NCBI GenBank assembly: GCA_002118135.1
Contig: BDIU01000521.1
Span: forward strand, 1 to 47,137
Direction: 5' to 3'
Length of the DNA stretch: 47,137 nt
Origin: Trebouxia sp. TZW2008
Lineage: Eukaryota; Chlorophyta; Trebouxiophyceae; Trebouxiales; Trebouxiaceae
Shown: positions 11,687-23,832 of the stretch, one piece after another
How the letters are laid out: every line of letters begins with the position of its first letter
Numbering within the stretch: position 1 is the stretch's first letter
The notes under the pieces: generated by a model
Databases searched by the model: none
What the model saw: the letters and a program-made list of their open reading frames with translations, nothing else
Told to the model about the DNA's origin: nothing
Program-made: the position numbers and the translations under genes

Positions 11687-12122
11687 CTGGCCAGCTCAGC
11701 TCGCGATCTAACGCGTTGCCCTGACTGTCTTGCTCCGCGACACAGCCCTCATGAGTCACAGCTCGTGACCCTAATCCAATATGGAATCTAAAATCGTATA
11801 CACTGCTTCCTGTTGCAGCCATTCTTCTGCATCATCACAGGAAACTTTGCGTTGAGCGCATTCATGCAAATGCTCGACACGAAGGCAGCGCTCTCGAAGT
11901 GAATCACAACCATCAGCGATCACGATTTGCCAAGCTCATAGTGACGTTCTGCAGCTCTGTCTAGTGAACAGCCTGCGCGATTTCTTCAGCAATTTTCAAC
12001 TAGCTAGATCACACGGGCATCTTAGACCCCGACTGTTGCTCCTGGGGTTTCATCTAGCTCTTGATCGCTGCAAGAGTGTTGCAAGACACCGACAGCGTGT
12101 TGCCTGAGATCGAGCATCTGTC
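11687..12122. promoter_or_regulatory. Divergent promoter region uL24c / proteasome alpha-6
   Basis: 436 bp between two outward-facing start codons. No gene and no clear TATA box were seen. Confidence 0.5.
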
Positions 12123-13900
12123 ATGTCGCGGGGCAGTGGAGGGTATGACCGGCACATCACCATCTTCAGCCCAGAGGGTCGCCTCTATCAAGTTGGTAAG
12201 GCATCAGTAGCCCTCAGAGCTCTTGCGACTGCATTTCGAGTGGTCAAAACATTGTGTTTTGCACAGAGTATGCGTTCAAGGCGGTCAAGGCTGCGGGCAT
12301 TACCAGCATAGCAGTCAGGGGCAAGGACTCTGTCTGTGTCGTGACACAGAAGAAAGTCACGGTCAGACAACGCATTTGCTTTGTGATTTTATTTTCATCA
12401 CAGCTGTTGCAATTGAGTCTGCTATGTCACAGGACAAGCTGATAGACCCCACAAGCGTGACACATATGTTCAAGGTATTGAAGCCAGCTTTTGCTCATGC
12501 TACAGTTTTACAGCACTCCCAAGATCAGCAGTAATCCCCAGCGTTTGTGTGTCTTTTGCAGATCACAAAGCAGATAGGCGTGTTGGTCACAGGGCAGCTT
12601 GGTAAGCATTCATAACACGCTTTGCTCATGACCTTTAACAGGCACAAGTTCTTGATTGTTGGCCCTGACATGCTTGTGCAGCTGATGCAAAGTCTCAGGT
12701 TCAGAAGGCACGCTCTGAGGCAGCTGAGTTCCGTTTCAAGTATGGATACGAGATGCCAGTGGATTTCCTAGCAAAGGTGCTGGCTGATCAAGCACAAGTC
12801 TATACCCAGGTCCGAATTTCGTGGCAGACTGCACGCTCTCCATCTCAAGCCTCTTGCACTGCACCCCAAGGGAAGCTGATGTTTGCTGTCCTTTATGGTG
12901 CTCATTGTCAGCACACAGCATGCAGTGTGTTGGCACATTTGATGCCTGCAGACTAGCCTACAGCCATTCATTCGGGACTCTGACAAACACATGCATGTGC
13001 ATCCAGCATGTTGCAGCAGGCATGCAGTTTGTATGTTGTGTGCTTATGTGGTGACATCATCTTGGCTGCTGCAGCATGCATACATGAGGCCCCTGGCTGT
13101 CATGCCCATCATAATTGGAATAGATGAGGAGCGGGGCCCACAGCTGTACAAGGTTGACCCTGCTGGCTACTATGTTGGCTACAAGGTATGTTCTGATCTT
13201 TCAAAACAGTGAAGAAAGTCATGAAGATCTTAACTGCGATGGCGCTACTGCAACAGACAGACAAAAGAATATTCAATGCTCAGTGAGTTGCTGGCAAAGT
13301 CGCTGGACGGTCTGCCCATTGCAGCAAGCTAAATAGACGTTGACAAAGCAACATTGCCTTGCCAGATAACAGTTCAGCAGAAGAAGCACTAGGTGCAGTA
13401 AGCAATTTTCTGTGTCACTTGTTGTTGTTGATTGGCGTGCCTCTTGCTGCTATTGTGTATTGCACCTTCCAAAGGCTACTGTGTATTCAGCTGGCCATTG
13501 ATGCATACTAGGGCGGGCCATTGCTCATGCCATGCTGCACAGTCAGTCACTGCAAAAGCTCCAACTACAGTGACTTGTGTTCAACCCCCGTTCGTTGTTT
13601 GCAGCAGTTTGTCAGTGATGCATCAATGGTATTTGGCCATGAGTGTAGGCCACAAGTGCTGGCGCAAAGGATCAGGAAGCAGAAAACTACCTCGAGAAGA
13701 AGTTCAAGAGCAATCCTCAGTACACCTTTGATGAGGCAGTCCAAACAGCCATAGCTGCTTTGCAAAGTGTTTTGTCAGAAGACTTCAAACCTTCAGAGAT
13801 AGAAGTTGGTGTGGTCCGTGATGATGCACAGAAAGCATTCAGAGTATTGTCTGTTTCTGAGGTTGAAGAGCATCTGACAGCCATTAGTGAGCGGGACTAG
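12123..13900 (+). CDS. PSMA6: 20S proteasome subunit alpha type-6
   Basis: A structural alpha-ring subunit of the 20S core particle in cytosol and nucleus; alpha subunits gate the pore and carry no catalytic Thr. Seven exons: 12123-12195, 12267-12361, 12433-12474, 12562-12601, 12682-12809, 13075-13185, 13649-13900. Total 246 residues, exactly the usual length for this subunit. The N-terminal alpha signature [20 protein letters not shown] is intact, as are [74 protein letters not shown] and [12 protein letters not shown] at the C-terminus. Exon 2 could end at AAA or ACG (12361 chosen), a difference of two residues. The last intron is the longest (463 nt). A TGTAA polyadenylation motif lies 12-17 nt after the stop. 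Confidence 0.97.
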
Positions 13901-13911
13901 TCCTGACCATG

Positions 13912-13917
13912 CTGTAA
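13912..13917 (+). terminator. Putative polyadenylation signal TGTAA of PSMA6
   Basis: The sequence CTGTAAAT lies just after the PSMA6 stop codon. TGTAA is the usual polyadenylation motif in chlorophyte algae. The rest of the gap to the citrate synthase stop (to 14308) shows nothing recognisable. Confidence 0.45.
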
Positions 13918-14308
13918 ATTTGCCCTCACACCCCACTTGCAGATGAACATAATCAGCACGGAGGTTTACAAGAACCAGCGCATGGCACAATGTCATGGCC
14001 AAGGCTTGCACTCAACAAGCATGATATCTCCAATTGCAACAATTTCTCTTTTGCACACTGACTGCAGGCACGCTTTCGTTCAAGCAGTGCTGCAGACGTT
14101 GAAAATCGACCTGCTCAAGTTCTTCAAGACACAACAGTTTTGTCAGATCTGTGTCATCCTGCACTGAACATTGTTCGGCTGTTGTCCATAGTGAGCTGCA
14201 TGAGGCAGCCCCGACTCCAGCCCAAATTTGATTCCGCAATTGCTTGTTGATTCTAAGGAACCCCTTGCACGCTGACATACTGCAAACATGCCAAGTTGAG
14301 CTGCGCAA

Positions 14309-17300
14309 TCACGCTGCTCCAACCTTCTTTTCAAGCGCCTCTATTGTAAAGCTCTTTGGCCTCTCAATGGGTAGCCCCAAAGCACGTGACCACACTCCCT
14401 GCACAGCATAACTAGTATTGCTGAAATTGCTTCACTAGCAGGCATGCCTTGACATTGCTCCCTGTGTGCTTCACAAAATGCCGGCTTCTACATTGGAAGT
14501 CCCTGCGTGAAGCTGGTGCATGCAATCTTCAAGGCACTCAGCAGCAGCAACACTGATCACATGCCTTTCTGCGAGCAAGAAGCCAACAACTGCCATGGTG
14601 GAAGCGCAAGCGCCTAGCAACGCAGCAGCATGATCCTGCATGCAGCTTGTGGCATGAAACTAATGCAAAGATTGCTGACTTACCTGGGACAAGACGCCAA
14701 TGGCTCTAGACACACCAAACAAGACAGTGTAGAAGTTGGACTCAGTGATGCCATAGTACTGTAGCAGCACGCCACTGTGCGCATCCACATTGGGCCATGG
14801 GTTCTTGACCTGTATGCAAAACGATACAATTCAATGTAACTGCAGGTCTGCGGTCAAGACATGTGCCAGATGTGCTATCAATGCAAGGCTATCGATGCCC
14901 TACTGTAAATTGCATGTGATTTTACATTGCCCAAGAGAAATGCTGGGTTCTGCTCTCCATTTCTGAAAAAAACACTGGTAGTGTGGTGATCACAACAAGC
15001 ATGCTCTCAGCCTCAATTGGCCATAGCCTTGTGGCCTGTGGACCTGGAAGCAGAACACCGCTCCACCAGAATGTCATTGTAACATTACAAGATTGCAAGC
15101 AAGCAAGCTTGATAAGTGTGTCTCTTTTCAGGATGAACAAAACACAATGGACAAAAGCACCACTGTCCTCAAGGCTGTAGCACTTCCTTCTATGCAAGGG
15201 CAAGATGCAGGAAGAAAGATGATGTGCATGACTATGCAGACTGTGGCAGAGACTTGCAGACCTTGCCAGTGGCTTGCAGCACTCCAGGGACAGTCTCATA
15301 TAGCTTGCTGACCAGCTTGAACAATGGGTCATCTGGAAGGTGCTTCAAGGCAAAGTCACGCTGCAGCATGAGACCCAATGTGTACAGGAGTATGAACTCA
15401 AGCACAATCATCACTGCCTTGAGTCAGGCAAAAGAAGTCTGAAGTGTTTGACTTGTTGACATACTGCTGTAATCACAGTCAAGCCAAGCAGGCACATGCT
15501 CATTCAATGAGGGACATGCCTTCGACGTTGTCTACCCTGGTTGCAGAATGTTATCTCAAGGTATTGCTGTATCTGTCAGCACCTAGCAGGGTCACAAAGC
15601 TCACCAGCAAGCTGGCAAGTTATGATGACAAAACATGTTGCAATGCGTTCCATACGTCAGCACAGCTTGGCAGATGGCAAGAACTTGTGATTTTGGCTGT
15701 CACGCCTTGCTGAGACGACATGCCTGGTCTGTGCACCACACAATCAAAGGCAACTTGTTTGGTTGAAAGCAAATCTGGAAAGCTGTTTACATTTCGGGTG
15801 TACCTGGCAGGAGTAGCGGGGGTCAGTCTTGCGCAATACAGCATGACCATAACCTGGGACCACCTTGCCAGACTTTAGGGTCTTGTTGGCAAAGTCTTTC
15901 ACTTCTTCAGCAGTGGGATCATCACCCAGCTGAATTCAGAACAGCATTCTCAGGCTCCACTACAGGCATGCTGTGCGGTTTTCAGATGTGCCTGATCATG
16001 TGTCGCACACTTTGCAGATCACATGGATTCCGCTGATTGCAATAGCAAGCAGTTCCAGAAGAAGACAAGGAGAATGAGCCAGGATGCCCACATGGGTAAG
16101 AAAGATCTCAGCAGTGGACGATCATATGTAATACTTGCTATGCAAGACATCATATCAAAAACGCGATATGCAGTTTTATGATGCAGTACTTGATATGCAA
16201 TACAAAAAAGTCTCATGTAAGGGGTTTCTGGTTTGGAGAGTGTGATGAGTCACTGGCCATAAAGATCATGAGGCTGCACCTCTTTCTGCACTTGGAAGAG
16301 CCAGCCCAGCACCTCCTGGTTGGCTAAGCCATGCAGGGGGCCCGCCAGCCCATTGATTCCTGCTGAGAGGGAGAAGTAGGGGTCTGACAGGGCACTGCCC
16401 ACTAGGTGTGTGGCATGAGCACTAACATTGCCGCCCTGCATGCACCACGTCACCACTGTATACAGGACGACAGGCAATGCTTTGCAGCATGCAAGGTGTA
16501 TCAAAGGGATTGCAGAACCTGAATGAGGGGCTGAGGCACATGACTAGTCTTTCGGTAACGCTGCCGTTATCAGCCCACTGCACTTGACGCTGCCAGCATA
16601 CGACAATGTCTCTTGTGTGATTGGAATGCCACATACATGTGTGAAGCAAGCAAACAGGAGACTTGCCTCATGGTCTGTATGTATGGTCTGGTATAGGCGC
16701 ATCAGCTCTTGAGCGCCCTGGTCATCATACCCTGCAACCATGTGCATGCCATGTCAGCCCAAGCATGTGTCTGACATGCATCATTGCAAGGCACGCTGTC
16801 TGCGGAACATGGAGGCTGCAGAGACATGGGTGCTTACCCATTTGGTGGGACAGATTGGCAGCCCAGTCCAGCTTGGAGTCAGCAGGAATGACATCACCAC
16901 CCTTGTAAGTGTTGCGATAGATAAGGGAGGCGATCCCCGGCAGCTTGGCAATGAGGTCAATGCTGTCCTCCATGACAGGCTCCCAGTAGTTCAACTTGTT
17001 GATACCCTTGGAGTAGGCTGACGCAAACTGGCTGCTTGGCTGCAGTTGCATATGACATTTGTGAATATCATGATGCCTAGCATTGTGGATTTTGTTGTTC
17101 TTTGCTGGAAGTTGCAATGAGAAATGCTACATGCTGATATACGGATATATCAACAAGGAGTGCTTGCCACGGCAAGAGATCCTGCTGACATCTGATTGTG
17201 CAAATTGACTGCGCGGTTGCAGAAGGCTGTTGTCACTGACATGAGTTTGACTGTCTGCAGCTAACGTCATCACAGTGCTTTGCAATAGAATGACCAAACA

Positions 17301-19684
17301 GCTTGACAACACAAGCATGCATGGACATGCAGAACAGTATAAGTTGATGCATGCAGATACGTGGACATACCACATCTGGATTGGGGAATTCAAGCCACTC
17401 GCGCATGATGACCAACGATCTAGACACAAGGATGGATAGCAACAGCTGAGTCATGCAAATAGGCTGCCATGCTCAGGGCTCAGTGACTGACCTGAAGGGC
17501 TAGGATTGCGATGGAAAGCTGAGTCATGGGGTGGGTGTCTTTTGGCAGGGAGCTGAGCACCTTCTTCAAGTGTTCAGGCAGTGTGCTGCGCTGCTGCAGC
17601 TCCTCGGTCACGGACGATACCTGCTCCTTGCTAGGGATCTGTGCGCAACCACCCAAGCAATTTTAACCCGATTGCCTCAAACGTGTGTAGCATCAGACTG
17701 TATGTCAAGTGTTTTGGATCAGGGTTGCACACAGCCACAGGTGACAGAGGCTTGGCTGTTGGCAAGCTTGCCAGCGCACTCCTGACGTGGCCCTAATAGT
17801 CCAGCTGAGGAGCCTCATCTTGTTATGCCATGCTGAGTCAATGGCATAACAGAGTGAGTCTTCTGAGCTGGACTTGTAACAGTCTTGACAGCAGGAGCGG
17901 CCTGTTGGTCCATCTTGACAATGGTAAGTTTGCAGCTCCTCATATCACTATGTTTTGTATGCCAAATGGTGCATGGTGCGTAATTGCAAACAGATGAGTG
18001 TGCAAAAATGCCACACAGGCATTGCCATGCGTTTGCGTATGCCGAGCATTTGAGCATTGCAGGCTGAAAATTCAATAAATTGAGCCGCATGCATCATGCT
18101 CCTTAACAGCGTCAGTGAGTGTGACCCAATCCACACGACATGCTGTGCACTGAGATGCAGACCCTCAACAAGAACAAAGCTGCTGTTGTTGCTGGACGAG
18201 CATTTTGTGCTGCGCACTGCAACACTCAGGGATGCAGGCGTGGGTGTGTGCAAATGATGCTGCATTCAGGATACCAGATGTAGTGAAGACAAGTGACTTA
18301 CATCCCCAGTGAGCAGCAGCCACAGCAATCCCTCTGGAAGTGGCTCGCCATCTGGAATGGCTGAGGGCAGCTTTTCCTGCAAGCAGACAGAATCTTGATG
18401 AGTTTGGACAGAATCTTTATAAGATTTCAACTGCTTGCTTATGCACCTAGGAAAGTCATGCACCCTTCCCAGCAAGCATGTAAATATGATGATTTGCCCC
18501 TCAACACAGCCCTTGCATAAGACTGTGCCCAACACTCTGACTGACACCTTTGGATGCATCCAAAAGCAAATGATATAACTCAAGCTGTAGCCACGTAGCA
18601 CATTTTGTGGTCAGTCTCCGTTGCACCCTGGTCAATGATGCTTCTTGTCCAGGAACAATCAGACAGGAAGTTCCTGTTGCAAAACCCAGTATCGAGGCCT
18701 GAGTTTGTTGGCATATCAGCGCAAGGGAGCGTGCTCTTACAGATTGAGCCCAGGTATGCTGATAATGCAACTTCCTCAAGCTGTTAAACAGCTGGGTGTC
18801 AAGACTTGTGCATTGGCATGGATAGCAATGCCAGTCATTTGCGCACAGTGCATTGCAGCTACACTAAGTTGCTAAGTACAGCAGGCTGCAGCATTGGCAG
18901 ATGAGAAATGCGGTTCACTCTCTATCATGCAGGTCATGACAGGTGTGCAAGCTACAAATGCCAACAGCATTTGTAGCTCTAGAAGCAGACCTGCAACTCT
19001 GGGATGCTGAAGCCTCTGAAACGGATGCCCTCCTCAGGGTCTAGCAGGGACGTCTCCCAAAGCATGCCCTGCAAGCAATGCCCAAAATGTCACATCATGA
19101 AATGCCATTTGCAGACAAGTACATTGTATACCACCTTTATTGGCATGCGCTTTGTGAAGGAGTGAGAACTCAAGCAACAAGTCAGTCACATGCAGGATGA
19201 AATGCCTGTACCGGAATGCCTCTCATGCCTCCTATGGTCATGTCAAGGGTGACAGTTCCTAGCTCTTTCTTGCCATGCTCTTTCTTGAGCTTTTTCAAAC
19301 GTTCCTGCAGTGACACAAAAGATGCTTTAGGCATGACTTGAAAGGTTTGGCCCTATGGTGAGGGCTGACCAGGTTCAGCGTCCAAAAGAAGAGGGCATGC
19401 AGCTACATTTCGCAGCTCGGTACGAGTAGATAAAGTTCAAGTCAGGGAAGTCTAGTGCGTGCCTTTCCAAGAGCAAAGCTGTCACAAAGTTGATTGCGCA
19501 TGCATCTGCTTACGCATTGATCAGGACAACTGATTTCACGTACCTGCTGCTCTGGAATCTTCTCCTTCAAGGCCGATTTGAGATCCGTAGCTGTAGTCAG
19601 CCCTCGGACCGTGCTCTCGAGGAAATTGCCAAAAGATGCACCCGACAGGGCACTAAGGCCTCGAAGTTTAGAAAGGCCTCTCAT
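14309..19684 (-). CDS. CS: Citrate synthase, mitochondrial
   Basis: Condenses oxaloacetate and acetyl-CoA to citrate, the first step of the citric acid cycle, in the matrix. Twelve exons: 19684-19544, 19304-19212, 19068-18991, 18376-18302, 17638-17492, 17039-16838, 16731-16667, 16435-16280, 15929-15804, 15360-15262, 14809-14684, 14398-14309; 465 residues. The N-terminus ([15 protein letters not shown]...) is a mitochondrial presequence. The type-I eukaryotic core is complete: [66 protein letters not shown]. The catalytic triad is present as H302 ([11 protein letters not shown]), H348 ([13 protein letters not shown]) and D403 (NVDAHSGV), with the same 46- and 55-residue spacings as the pig-heart enzyme. 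The intron after exon 7 is GC-AG (GAG|GCAAGT). All phases close. Confidence 0.98.
16436..16666 (-). other. GC-AG intron in citrate synthase
   Basis: The donor GAG|GCAAGT follows IHTDHE and the acceptor ATGCAG precedes GGNVSAH. The protein join is dictated by the highly conserved DHEGGNVSAH stretch, so the GC donor is certain. Confidence 0.92.
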
Positions 19685-20163
19685 GCCAATGGCGTGTCAC
19701 TTGAAAGTACGAGCTCTATCGGTTCGTGCAACCTGACCCTATGTAGCCACAATCGACATTCACTGGACGATGCGCTTTTTGCCACACAAGGTGTTGAGTC
19801 GCGCTTAGTCAAAGGTCATTAGCCCAAAGGCAGTTCAACAGTTTGTACGTGCATGCAACGGAATTCGATACGCACGGCGGCAGAAAGCGCGTATCGTACA
19901 CCAGCTCTTCTTCTTACTCCCAGTGGGTTCAAGGTATGAAGCAAATGACACTTGCTCGCGCTGTGTCCGATTTAAACTTGACGTTTCGATGCGAACCGAC
20001 ATCATCGCAGCAACAAGTTGAATTGCAGAGCCTAAGCTAGTCGCCTATTGAGATTTGCAGCAAGGGTGATCCCGGTCTGCGCCTCTCCTTAACAACAGAG
20101 CAACTCTTTCTGTTCACGCGCAGCAGGCTCCGCGCAGATTCTTTCTCGCTCATCGGTGCCGAC
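19685..20163. promoter_or_regulatory. Divergent promoter region CS / UIEF-like gene
   Basis: 479 bp between outward-facing starts. Only short open frames are present. No gene is supported. Confidence 0.45.
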
Positions 20164-22302
20164 ATGGAAGCAGGCACCGATGGTCCGCCAGAGCTCAACA
20201 TGAGCTTGGACGATATCATAGCACAGAACGACAAAAACAAAAAGCTAAAGGCAAAAGGTCAGCACTACGGCAAAAGCAGTGGGTATCAACAAAACGCCAG
20301 AGGCCGCGGTAGAGGCGCCAGAGGCAGAAATTTCTCCCGTGGCGGACGTTTTGCCAGAGGCGGAAGACCTCAGCAGCAAGACACAGAAAACTATACCCAG
20401 CCTGAGAGAGTTGTGGTTGTGCAAGAGCAAGCTCCCAACCTTGAGTACCGCAAAGTACGTGCTTCACACTGAGGCTGGGCCACCTTATGTTGAGCGCGCA
20501 ATACAAGTGCAGGTCATCAAGCTGAATTGCTGTCTGCAGTCTCAGGACTGCTACAGAGATGAGTACGGCAATGTCATCTTCACATACAAGAACTCTGAGC
20601 TGGTCAAGGTATTATCTTCTATCTGATAGTGCACACTTTATCAGGAAGCTGTCTTCGTCAGATGTCTTGCAATGTGAGGCGCATTTGTAGGTTTCAAGAG
20701 CTGGAGATGTCACGCTCAATACTCGAGGGCAGGATGGCCGTGAATTCAGAGGGGTAAGCAGTTGCTTGATACTGTGCTCAACCCGGTCATGTTGATGTCA
20801 CGTGTTAATTGGCATGGGATCAGTTGAACACATTGCAACATTGCTACCGCTAGAGAACCCAAAACTGATTCAAGTATCCGTATGACTGGCTTGCTGTATG
20901 CTGCAATTTGCAGCCAGTCAGATTCATCCATTGCTGTGTCTAAAGATCATTTCAATACTGCGTATGGCAGCATCATCAACAGCTGGCTGGCTATATGGCA
21001 AAGAACAGCTGGCATGGTGGTGCAGATAACGACGCTGAAGTCACTGAATGATGCTCTCAATTGCCTGGACATCCAGATCAGACCTAGCAACCCTAGATTC
21101 CCCAGCGATCCTGTAGGCCATTGGAATGTTCTGGACGGCAGGGCACTTATACGCTTCAGAGAAGGCTTGGTACATTCCCAGCTTTAATTGATGCTGTTCT
21201 CGTATTTTGTCCCAAGTGCTTTCCTGTGCTCATCAACACATCTCACATCACATACATTTATGTCATGCTGTCACAACAGTGTGACAGCATGATGTGCATG
21301 TCGCAAATGCAACATTGGCGGCAGGTCTGGCTTGCAAATGCTAGCAACAGTTGAGGCATGTACAAAGGGTCGCCTGTCAAACATGTTCTTTGCTTTGTGT
21401 TATGCTGCAACCATTACATTGATACTCCTGCCTGCACTTGCTCTCATCATTGACTTTGCTGGTGACCAGGACTTGCACTTTGTTCGCAGACTCTGCCAGC
21501 AAAGGGGCCTCAGCATGCTGCAAGAGGTCAGGCCTTGATGGCCGCCATCAAGCACCCTGAGTTGCCCCAAGCCTCAGCCGCCACAGCAGCCTCCAATGCT
21601 GCAGGCAAGCTCACAAAATATCTTGAGCTGCACCAGTTGCCTGTGCATCAGTCTATTGCAGCTTGTTGTGCCACATTCGCTGCTGACGTGCAGCACCTGC
21701 TATCGCATGCGACCCCAGGTAAAGTGCCATGTCATTGACCAGGATGCTGGTGCCTTCTTTCAAAGGGCTTGACATGCATCGTCCAGCACAGCAGCGACAG
21801 CTTGTTTTGTCTCTTGGTTGACTCTTCTACATTTCTGCAGGGGTCTCATTGCGTATTGCTGGTGATTGTCAAATCTGCTTTGCTTGTTGATGTCCCCCGT
21901 AGTAAGTAGGCGAATTACGTTCGAGCGACGCGTCAGCGTTCCATGCAGAGGTTGTCTTCATTATATAGTTTTCGCTTGCATGGCGCAGATATCATCACAA
22001 CATGCCACACTACAGACGAATGCTTGATGACATTGCTAAGCTTTCTTTGCCAAGCTCCTAGTGAATGGTCTGGTGTTTTTGCAGCTATCCAAGCTGGCTT
22101 GTTACCTCCTGGCTCATATGCGCTGGGCCATCAAGGATTTGCACAGCCCTTCATGCAGAACCCATATGCCATGGGTGTGCCAGCATTGGCAGGAGAAGCA
22201 GATGGCGACTATGCGTTTGGCTACAGCAATGGCATGGGCTACGGCCAGGAGTCAGCTCAGATACGGCGAGATAAAGCTAGAGGGCGATACATGCCATATT
22301 AG
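20164..22302 (+). CDS. UAP56-binding, RGG-rich mRNA-export adaptor-like protein (UIEF-like)
   Basis: Proposed exons: 20164-20454, 20540-20608, 20691-20753, 21026-21169, 21490-21718, 22085-22302; 337 residues with consistent phases. Residues 13-22 (MSLDDIIAQN) match the UAP56-binding motif found in ALY and UIF/UIEF export adaptors. Residues about 45-70 are an Arg/Gly-rich RNA-binding stretch (NARGRGRGARGRNFSRGGRF). The middle exons encode a conserved-looking region (GDVTLNTRGQDG, TTLKSLNDALNCLDIQIRP, WNVLDGRALIRFREG) that resembles the plant UIEF family. The C-terminal exon is rich in Gly, Tyr and Ala and ends ARGRYMPY. The first exons and the N-terminal motif are firm. The last two exons are joined by phase only, and exon 2 could start at 20513, 20540 or 20546. 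An AATAAA lies near 22435. Confidence 0.7.
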
Positions 22303-23819
22303 TCTCCAAGTAGTCGTGTGCATTTGTTACCTGGTGCTGCCCACTATGCAATATTGTTCAGGTTATGTATACCTTGTCTTTCTGAGTCAGTGACTTTTGT
22401 GATCAGGCATTGTGCATATTCACAGCGCACAAACAATAAACACAGCGCTCTGAGTGCTTGAAACCTTATATTTTGTGACCACATACTTACAGAATTTCTT
22501 GTCGCATAGGACCAATAACAGCCTGTGTTGGCTGAGTCCTCATATGTTTTAGTATGAATTTAGGCAGTGCAATGACTGGCATTGCAACCATGACCAGTGT
22601 AGACAACTCTGAGCGCGAGGCATGTCTTGCTGCATGCGCAGTCACAGGTCCTCTGGAGAACAGTTCCCTCCTTACCGCTCAATGCAAAAGTGCTGGCAAA
22701 AGTTCATTAAGCTAGAGGAGCTGGACAGTCCAATCAGGCTGCTCGTTCAGAAATTGTGCCGAGCAGCTGCAGAACAACATTGGTCACTGTGACTTTGTGG
22801 ATCAATGCGTTGGTCTTCAGTCCTAAGTCAGTGTGTCACGTCTGGAGCAACTTGGTGCTCGGTTAGAGCGCTGTCTATTCACTAGCACACGTGATCTTGT
22901 GTATAGCAGAGGTCTTGACCCTCACTGTGTCTCCTGAATCCCATGCATAGCAGCACTGAATGGTCGATTTCATCACATACATGCTGACAACATGAGCAAA
23001 TCCCTCTGACTATCTGTTGCATTGCAAGACTGCAGCTTCAACGTGCATGGTGCAAGCGTGCATGCTCATATCAGTGCTTGATGCCACCAATCAAGCTGAG
23101 GGTGTTGGTGTGGACCTTCAGTGATGTGCAGCCTTGGCCAAGCTGACTGAATGCTGCTTTGTCAGTTAGAATCTCAAGACACTCTACCAGTCTGATGTAT
23201 GGAGTGCACATTGAGCAAAGTGTGCACTGCAGCCAGCGCTGGCAAGATGTATAGCACTGGTCAAGCTGATTATACCCTTCTCACTCAGTAAAATTTCAAG
23301 CATTGTGGCAGCCAGTGCAATGCAATGCTGCCATGCATGGAGTTATGTGGCGCAATGTATGCACTGCAATTGACAGAGAATTGCCAAGAGTCTTCACAAC
23401 CAGGAGGGTCTGTCACAGTTGCAGTCATTTCAGCTCAATTATAGGGAATACAAATACTCAGGCTGTTCAGGGTAAATCAGACTTGCATGGCTAACCTAAA
23501 GCTTCGGATGCTGTGACTACATTGCACATAGAATGCCCCTCAAACATTTGTCTTTGTCTGCTTTCAGCATCAGTTCAGCACAAGGCCACCTCAGCTTCAA
23601 AAAGCCTCACAACGGGTCTAGCTGAGCGCGGTGAGTACAACTTAAACTTGCAACAAGACTATCTATTGGCATAAGCTTTGTTCAGATCCTCTGCGCTAGC
23701 TCATCTCAGCACAAGTGCATCATCAGAGTTTGCAGCAACAGGAGCAACTCCTCTTGTCTCTGAGTCAGCCAGAGAGTCGGGAAAGCTTGCAGCAGTAGGA
23801 GCAGCTGCTTTTGTCTCAT
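22303..23819. other. Intergenic 1.5 kb, no gene recognised
   Basis: Between the ends of the UIEF-like gene (plus) and the His/Tyr-rich gene (minus). No open frame here shows a family signature or splice-linked coding. A degenerate 45-bp direct repeat (23732-23776 and 23788-23832) lies at its right end; the second copy overlaps the last codons of the His/Tyr-rich gene. Confidence 0.5.
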
Positions 23820-23832
23820 TCAGCCAGAAGAG
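23732..23832. repeat. Degenerate 45-bp direct repeat at 3' end of His/Tyr-rich gene
   Basis: Copies at about 23732-23776 and 23788-23832 share the pattern GCAGCA-AGGAGCA, then TTGTCTC and CAGCCAGA. The second copy includes the end of the last coding exon (stop at 23822-23820). It appears to be a tandem copy of the gene terminus. Confidence 0.5.

Noticed and set aside
14922..15332. 136-residue minus frame across citrate synthase introns and exon 10
   Set aside because: Frame differs from exon 10, and the region is explained by conserved citrate synthase exons with exact phases.
22850..22900. tRNA-like GGTTAGAGCGCT stretch
   Set aside because: It looks like a D-arm/A-box, but no T-arm B-box (GGTTCGANNCC) or acceptor-stem pairing was found at the right distance.
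22303..23819. Possible hidden gene in the 1.5-kb gap
   Set aside because: No frame longer than about 60 codons with coding character, no conserved motif and no credible splice chain.
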